Assembly (NCBI RefSeq): GCF_029931775.1
Contig: NC_079312.1
Span: 8,315,821-8,379,820 of the forward strand
Direction of reading: 5' to 3'
DNA from: Euleptes europaea
Taxonomy: Eukaryota > Chordata > Lepidosauria > Squamata > Sphaerodactylidae
Length of the DNA: 64,000 nucleotides
The translations under genes and the position numbers were made by a program. This document shows positions 56,541 to 64,000 of this stretch, piece by piece. Positions within the stretch are counted from its first letter, which is position 1. Each line of letters begins with the position of its first letter. Below the pieces are notes generated by a model. That model saw only the letters and a list, made by a program, of their open reading frames with translations. It did no database searches and had not been told where the DNA came from.

Positions 56541-56794
56541 TTCAACACAGCAGTCACCTTAGAAAACCAGGTGGTGATGGTGGCTCAGAGTGCTTTTGTT
56601 CAGCTTCAGCTGATGCTTCCGTTCCTGGTTCGGCCAGATCTAGCCACTGTGATCCATGCCTTATAGTGCATTCCTAAGGAGAGTTACTCCCGTCTAAGCC
56701 CATTGAAATGAATGGGCTTAGATTGGAGTAATTCTTAGAAATGCACTGTTAGTTACATCTAGACTGAATTATTGCAATGTGCTCTACTTCAGGC

Positions 56795-57655
56795 TCCACC
56801 AAAAGGGAGACTGCAACCAAGTAATCAAAAGGAGACTGAGACAGGGAAAGGCAGCCACGAAGGAGCTAGAAAAGATTCTTAAGTGTAAGGATGTGTCACT
56901 GGCAACCAAGATGAAGATAATTCATGCCATCGTATTCCCCATTACTATGTATGGGTGTGGAAGTTGGACAATGAAGAAAGCTGACAGGAAGAAAGTTGAT
57001 TCATTTGAAATGTGGAGTTGGAGGAAAGTTTTACAGGTAACACAGACTGCTTAAAAGACAAATCAGTGGGTTATAGATCAAGCCAGAACTGACCCTAGTA
57101 GTAATATGACTAAACGGAGGCTGTCGTACTTTGGTCACATTATGAGAAGACAGAAGAAGAGCTGGTTTTTTATATGCCAACTTTCTCTACCACTTAAGGA
57201 AGACTCAAACCAGCTTACAACGACCTTCCCTTCCCCTCCCCACAACAGACACCCTGTGAGGTAGGTGGGGCTGAGAGAGTGTGACTAGCCCAAGATCACC
57301 CAGCTGGCTTCATGTGTAGGAGTGGGGGAACAAATCCAGTTCATCAGATTAGCCTCTGTCACTCATGTGGAGGAGTGGGGAATCAAACCCGGTTCTCCAG
57401 TTCAGAGTCCACCGCTCCAAACCACCACTCTTAACCACTACACCACATTGGCTCTCCAGTGACGAAGAGTCACTGGAAAAGATTATAATGCTAGGAAATG
57501 TTGGAGGCAGCAGGACTGAGATGGTTTGACTCAATCAAGGAAGCCATGGCCTTCAGTTAGCAAGACTTGAGCAAGGTGGTTAAAGATACATTTTGAAGAA
57601 CACTGATTCATAGGGTCACCATAAACTGGAAGCAAGCTGACAGCACTTCACACGT
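56795..57655 (+). repeat. Bov-B (RTE) LINE fragment, split by a SINE
   Basis: The + strand reads ATKELEKILKCKDVSLATKM and YGCGSWTMKKADRKKVDSFE, Bov-B RT C-terminal text. It resumes at about 57,462 and ends in 'catagggtcaccataaactg' with the Bov-B tail near 57,650. It has several stops and is dead. Confidence 0.75.
57147..57460 (-). repeat. Antisense tRNA-derived SINE inside Bov-B
   Basis: 'gaagagctggttttttatat' to 'accactacaccacattggct'. The Bov-B sequence continues on both sides. Confidence 0.75.
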
Positions 57656-58519
57656 ACACATTACTTGGGGCCACCCTTGAAGAGTGTTTGGAGGCTGCAG
57701 CTAGTGCAGAAAGCTGAGGCTAGACTGCTGGTTGGGGGTCAGCTATCGGGAGCATGTAACTTTGATATTACAGCGATTATGCTGGCTACCACTCCATCCC
57801 TGAGCAGAATGAGGGAGGAGAAGGCGGCTGGTGGGGGGGAAACCATCTATGGCATTTTCCACCAGGGGAAAGGCTTTTGTGATGCCCCCATTGCTGCTGC
57901 CGTGCACATACAATCCGGGTCCTGATGAGTCCAGGCCGGCCTGGGCCATCCAGGTCAGGGTCGGCAGGAGCTCCCTTCTGCCAAAGGAGAGTTTGCCAGT
58001 CCCTTCCAAACCCAGGAGGTTATTAGGCTAGAGAGCTGCATGGTTCATGAACACTGAGGAAGGCTCTGACTTGATAGGCCGTCCCTCATCTTTGCTTCAG
58101 GAAGGGAAAGGAGTTTGGAGGTGGGGACTGAGAGTACCAGATCTAATGGTGCTAATTGTATTTCCCTCTGTTACAGTAAGGTAACTTTTGCTTTAACCAG
58201 CATGTGCATGCAGAAGGGGTGGGGGCTTTCAGAGCTGCTCTGAGCTCGACTTCATTGGGAACAGCAGGAAAAAATTGAACAAAGAAGGGGAAATGTCACC
58301 TACATATCTAACTCTTTTAGCTGGGGCAAGTATTTCTTTTTAAGTTTTTATTCCTCACCATGGTTGTCAAACGACACTTTAAAACGCCTCCTAAAATCCC
58401 AGAAGCTGCAGGGGATTGAAAACAGGATTGTGTTCCAGGGGAGACCAACTCAGCACTGCAATGCTGAAGTGAAAGTCTCAGACGTCTTGTGTTTCAACAC
58501 TGGCTTTTTAATTTGCTCA

Positions 58520-58724
58520 TAGGGTTGCCAGCTCCGGGCTGGAAAATACCTGGCGTTTTTTGGGGGCAGAGCCTGAGGAGGGTGGGGTTTGGGGAGGGAC
58601 TTCAATGCCATAGTGTTCAATTGCCAAAGCGGCCATTTTCTCCAGATGAACTGATTTATATCGGCTGGAGATCAGTTGTAATAGCAGGAAATCTTCAGCT
58701 AATACCTGGAGGTTGGCAACCCTG
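58520..58724. mobile_element. hAT-like MITE with 8-bp target duplication
   Basis: Ends TAGGGTTGCCA and TGGCAACCCTG are inverted copies. Flanks TTTGCTCA (58,512-58,519) and TTTGGTCA (58,725-58,732) match at 7 of 8 bases. This best copy defines the family seen at 13,423, 25,607 and 47,487. Confidence 0.8.
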
Positions 58725-58734
58725 TTTGGTCATC

Positions 58735-59200
58735 TGTATTGCACTTTTTAAGGTGACATCCTTATTACCATGTATAGGTGTGAAAGCTGGACATTGAAGA
58801 AAGCTGATAGGAAGAAAGTAGATTCCTTTGAACTGTGGTGTTGGAGGAGAGTGTTACTGATACCATGGATGGCCAAAAAAAAAATCAGTGGGTTCTCGAT
58901 CATATCAAGCCTGAACTGACCCTAGAAGCTAACATGTCCAAACTGAGGCTGTTGTACTTTGGTCACATTATGAGACAACAAGAGTCACTGGAAAAGACAG
59001 TCATGCTAGGAAAAGTTGAGGGCAGCAGGAAAAGAGGAAGACCCAACAAGAGATGGGTTGACTCAATGAAGGAAGCCACAGCCTTCAATTTGCAAGATCT
59101 GAGCAAGGCTGTCAAAGACAGGACATTTTGGAGGACTTTCGTTCATAGGGTCGCCATGAGTCGGAAGCGACTTGACGGCACTTCACACACACAAAGCCTG
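58735..59200 (+). repeat. Bov-B (RTE) LINE 3' end
   Basis: The + strand reads KLRLLYFGHIMRQQESLEKT and GRPNKRWVDSMKEATAF, typical Bov-B C-terminal text, then the tail 'gtcgccatgagtcggaagcg' and (CA)n. Its tail matches the SINE tails, so it is a plausible source of their mobilising machinery. Confidence 0.85.
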
Positions 59201-59329
59201 ACCCTTGATTGTGGGAGATCTTCTCTGTTGCTGTGATGTTGGGTGTTAACATTTACTGCCCTTCCCTCATAGATGCTCTGACTGCCTTGTCTCGCCCAGG
59301 GTCCCTTGAACTAGCGAAAGGATCTCTAA

Positions 59330-60120
59330 GGGTTAAAGAGAGAGAGAGATTTTGACTGGGTGGAGTCCTAAAGGATCTGGGGAAGTTATTAACTGTCCCG
59401 GTCCCTTGTAAGAGCCGCTTTTGTGTTTTCCTGGATGCTGCTTGGAGGGATCTGGTGAGCTTGAAGGGGCTTTTTTGGGGGGGGGGCAGCTTTTAGGTTG
59501 GGGCTGCAATGCAAGAGAAAAGAGGGGAGAAGAAGCCTCCCCACCCCAGATCCCACCCTGCTTCCCTCCTCCTGCACCAGAGAGAGGGAGAAAGAGTGTG
59601 TCCCTTGGCCCCCTTGTGCAGAGCCACGAGGTCCCTGCAAGGGCCGGAGGGCAGGATCTGAACTCGGCCCCTTTGCACATCGGATGGGTCACAGGGCTGG
59701 AGGTTGCAGAGACACTTTTAGGAAGGAGGCAGAGGGGGAAAAAGTTGTGGGGGTGATGGTGAGATTTGGGGTGGAGGGAAGGAAAGGGGAGAGGAAGGGG
59801 AGACTGTGGGGTGGGAGGAGTAGGGGGCTGAGAGGGAAAACCTGTGCTAGATCGTTTACAGTTTGCTCTGGGTGTGATGGTTTTGGGAAGTGTCCCTTTC
59901 CCCCTACTTCCCCATAGCATTGTGGACTGGAGGTTTCCTCCGATTTTCTCCTCTCTTTCCCAAACAGGCTTTGTTGTGGTGCTGAATTTTGCAACCAAGC
60001 CACATGGCTGCATCTTCAAATTCCACCGGCCCTGCCCAGATGCCAGACATTTCCTCTCTCCCACCCTGCCCCGTCCCAAAAAGATATGGGAGAAGTATTT
60101 TTTTTTGTTTTCTGATCAGT
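59330..60120. other. GC-rich stretch, no gene recognised
   Basis: Purine- and G-rich sequence with overlapping low-complexity open frames on both strands. It could be regulatory sequence for the next gene, but nothing definite supports that. Confidence 0.35.
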
Positions 60121-60237
60121 AGTTGAATTTTTTTTTAATCGTTCTTAATCTGCATTGTATGTTGTATTGGTGCTATCAGCTTGTGTGTGTGGATTTAAGT
60201 GCTACAAGGTTGCTCCTGATTCTGGTGACCCTATAAT

Positions 60238-60355
60238 AGAGTCATCGAGTTGGAAGGGCTCATAGAGGCCATTTAGTCCACCCTCCTTCTCAATGCAGGA
60301 TCAACCGAAAGCATTCCTGACAAGTGTTTGTCCAGCTGCTGCTTGAAGACTATAA
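60238..60355 (-). repeat. CR1-like LINE 3' fragment
   Basis: 'agagtcatcgagttggaagg' to 'agctgctgcttgaagact', where it stops against AT-rich sequence. Confidence 0.6.
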
Positions 60356-60359
60356 GCAA

Positions 60360-61450
60360 GAAGTGCACTGAAGTCAGATTGGGGGAAATTCCCATTCAGG
60401 AAAATGAATTATCCGTGCACAGCCACTAATGACACTATTTACATTAGAGTTACTACTTCAAATTTATATTGCATTTATAACGTATCAACGTAAGACAAGT
60501 AGTTACAATAAATCAATTAACACAACAAGCACAACGAAACTCTTACACTCAAGAACTGCCCTGCATTAAAGTCTGTGTAGCAGACGTTTAGATGGTAAAA
60601 TAATCATCCAGACCTTGAAATTCTTCTGTAACTTGTTAATACACCAGGAAAATTAGCAATGACTTATCCTGCAGTATAAATCTTCTGTGCAGAAGATAGA
60701 AGATGTTTCTGTGGTCAGCTGATGATCGCTGGCCAATCCTGAGCTAATGCTTGAGTTCCTTGCTGTTGTGTTCAGCTAGCATACACACGCTGCTGGCTGA
60801 AGCTATGCACTCAGTGCACACAGAAGGTTGCTGGGAAAAGCTATGCGTTTAACCACATAGATAGTAACAAGATTCCGGTCTCATCTTGTTTCGCGTTGAA
60901 AAATACGTTGGCTTCCTCAGACTGTATATTTTTTACATCTACAACAACAACAAAACATAATAATGCACTTATTCTAATAAATCACCAACCTTAAAGCCCA
61001 ATTGTGTTCATAAGGCATATGCTTACCCGACTGCAAATTTTTCAGTTCATGAGAATGGCTTTGTAATCCCTTAGTTAATGTTCTACTACTAAGCATTCTA
61101 ATATAACTCTGTTAATTTCCAGGTGTAACTGGTAAAGGTTCCTTATACCATATGGTAATAATCCTTAATAAACGTATAGCCCTATAATTTCAGTTGCTAT
61201 TTTTTAGCTGGTAAGTATTCTTAATATACTTATATTTACTTCCACTTTTATAAGTGTTAACATCATTACATTTACTTATTTATACAGGCAATGACAACAT
61301 GATCCCTACGTAAACGGTAAGTTAATTTGGAACAAAAAAACATCTTTCGTTTCCAAAATTTCCACCTGTGATTTGCACAATAACAATATGTACAACATCA
61401 AGCAGTTCCAACATTGATCATAAATAACAGGTCAAGTCTAACTCAGAATT
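60360..61450. repeat. AT-rich block with a weak hammerhead-like motif
   Basis: AT-rich, no protein. On the minus strand at 60,863-60,923: CTGAGGA (60,914-60,920), GAAA (60,889-60,892), a 6-bp stem III (CAAGAT with ATCTTG) and a 3-bp stem I (AGT with ACT). Stem II does not pair. Element class unknown. Confidence 0.3.
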
Positions 61451-62418
61451 CAATCCATGGGGATGTACAGATTTAAATAGGTGGATAAATCATGCCTCCT
61501 GCTGGCAAAGTACCCTCTCTGCATCAGTATAGACTGCCAGAGACAGGGAGCCTACCATTTATCATTAGCAGCCTTGCTCAGGTCTTGCCAACTGCATCAG
61601 ATTTTTATAAACCAAATAAGAAAGCCCTAGGAGCATGTTAGAAAGCCATGGCCACTGCTGGGAGTCTGGGGCATGAAGAAGGTGGGGAAACCTGACATTT
61701 GGAAGGTGTCTTGCTGCTGGAGGGTATGTGCACAGCAGAAGTGAAGGGGGCATCACAAAAGCCTTTCCCCTAGTGGAAAGCGCCTTAGATAGTACCCACC
61801 CACCCACTCGCCTTCTCTCCTTCTCCCTTGTTCTCTAATTTGGGGGCTGTTTTCCCACTTCGATGGGCATGGGTTAAGGGGAGTTTTCCTACTAAGCCCA
61901 TATAGCTTATTAACCACCAAGTCGTTCTTCAGGGTCAAGTATATTCCACTCTAGGGGACAGAGTCTTTTAGGTCGCAGGAACACATTTTCCCTTGGTTAG
62001 AGTCTCCCTGCCACAGAAAAGCATCATGGGGCAAAACAGACAGAGAGGGCAGGAACTGTTTCCTTGGAGGGCTACTTTTCTCTGTGCAGGGAGATTTCCA
62101 TTCCTAGCTGGCATCTCCCATCTGCGGCCCTGAGTCAGGCGGTCCATCCCATCAGCTCAGGGCTCTACCACCCCATTCCCAGCACATTCTCCTAGTTGTG
62201 TGGGGCAAGCCGGAGGGTCTTCGCTTCTCTCAGAGGGGAGGAAGGAACAGTGTGGCTTAAGGCAGGGTCAGGGATTCATCCCCCCGGGTGAATCAAATCT
62301 AGTATCTTACATTGTGTCCCAAATCCAACCTGGAGAGATATTCCCTGAAGGGACTGGCACAGAAGATGTGTCGGTAGAAGAAAGGGTTCCCCACCCTCTT
62401 TCTTTCTCTCCCTCCCAG
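61450..62418. other. No gene recognised; likely 5' region of the next KRAB gene
   Basis: Includes a short dispersed motif near 61,740-61,785 ('catcacaaaagcctttcccc') whose inverse lies at 57,855-57,890. Otherwise unremarkable. Confidence 0.4.
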
Positions 62419-62489
62419 GCAGCAGTTGAAAGACACTCTGGATGCTTTCTCAGCCATCTCCTCTGTGTGGTGAAGGGACCAGAGGCGCC

Positions 62490-62504
<15 letters not shown>
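62419..62504 (+). other. KZFP-E exon with the start codon
   Basis: CCCTCCCAG acceptor and CTCAG/GTAAGG donor. The coding part is 62,490-62,504 (MQPTQ), the same position and ending as the ATG exons of KZFP-B and -C (KPAQ). Confidence 0.75.

Positions 62505-64000
<1,496 letters not shown>

Larger units (their letters stand above)
55680..57740 (+). repeat. L2 LINE, broken by later insertions
   Basis: RT remnants on the + strand: YGVLQGLNLSSMLINFY and FGIQGHQYAGDTQIYLSFP (55,890-56,035), QSAFVQLQLMLPF (about 56,590-56,620), then LKSVWRLQLVQKAEARLL (57,675-57,730). A SINE and a Bov-B piece lie between these parts. Confidence 0.65.

Noticed and set aside
59333-60079. 248-codon minus-strand frame rich in proline and serine
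   Set aside because: G-rich low-complexity sequence with overlapping frames on the other strand; no motif, and the only start context is weak.

Overview
This looks like nuclear DNA of a squamate reptile (lizard or snake). The case rests on the repeats: Bov-B LINEs, SINEs with a 5S rRNA-like or tRNA-like head (some with a Bov-B tail), CR1, L2 and L1 LINEs, hAT-like MITEs, and vertebrate zinc-finger genes with the standard KRAB exon layout. The species cannot be read from the window.

The left two thirds (1 to about 43,790) is a tandem cluster of three paralogous KRAB zinc-finger genes, all on the + strand, here called KZFP-A, -B and -C. Each unit has a GC-rich 5' region with a likely non-coding first exon, a short ATG exon, a 127-bp KRAB-A exon, an 87-bp KRAB-B exon and one large C2H2 exon. 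KZFP-A is cut by the left edge (its KRAB-A exon lies outside). KZFP-B (679 aa) and KZFP-C (655 aa) are complete and open. The units share old intronic SINEs and an L2 fragment, and carry private later insertions: a CR1 and nested SINEs in A; an AT-rich minisatellite in B; a hammerhead-bearing insert, a CR1 piece, a whole-looking Ty3/gypsy chromovirus and a broken Ty1/copia element in C. The proteins differ in DNA-contact residues, in finger number and in how their C-termini ended: a SINE supplies the stop codon in B and C, and a deletion supplies a new tail in A.

From about 44 to 49.4 kb is a repeat-rich gap with L1, CR1, 5S-SINE, hAT MITEs and an inverted-repeat insert with a hammerhead-ribozyme-like motif. 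At 49.57-52.58 kb lies a complete SCAN zinc-finger gene (609 aa, seven fingers, +). Its middle exon is exactly 127 bp and looks like a decayed KRAB-A box. From 52.6 to 62.4 kb are L2, Bov-B and SINE layers, one MITE and an AT-rich block. At 62.42-63.12 kb the first two exons of a fifth gene, again KRAB-type, run off the right edge.

The zinc-finger genes would encode nuclear DNA-binding repressors or regulators (established for KRAB and SCAN families); targets cannot be read from sequence alone. The most unusual signals are two dispersed inserts with 15-bp target duplications that share a hammerhead-like core, and the retroelement-driven remodelling of the zinc-finger C-termini.
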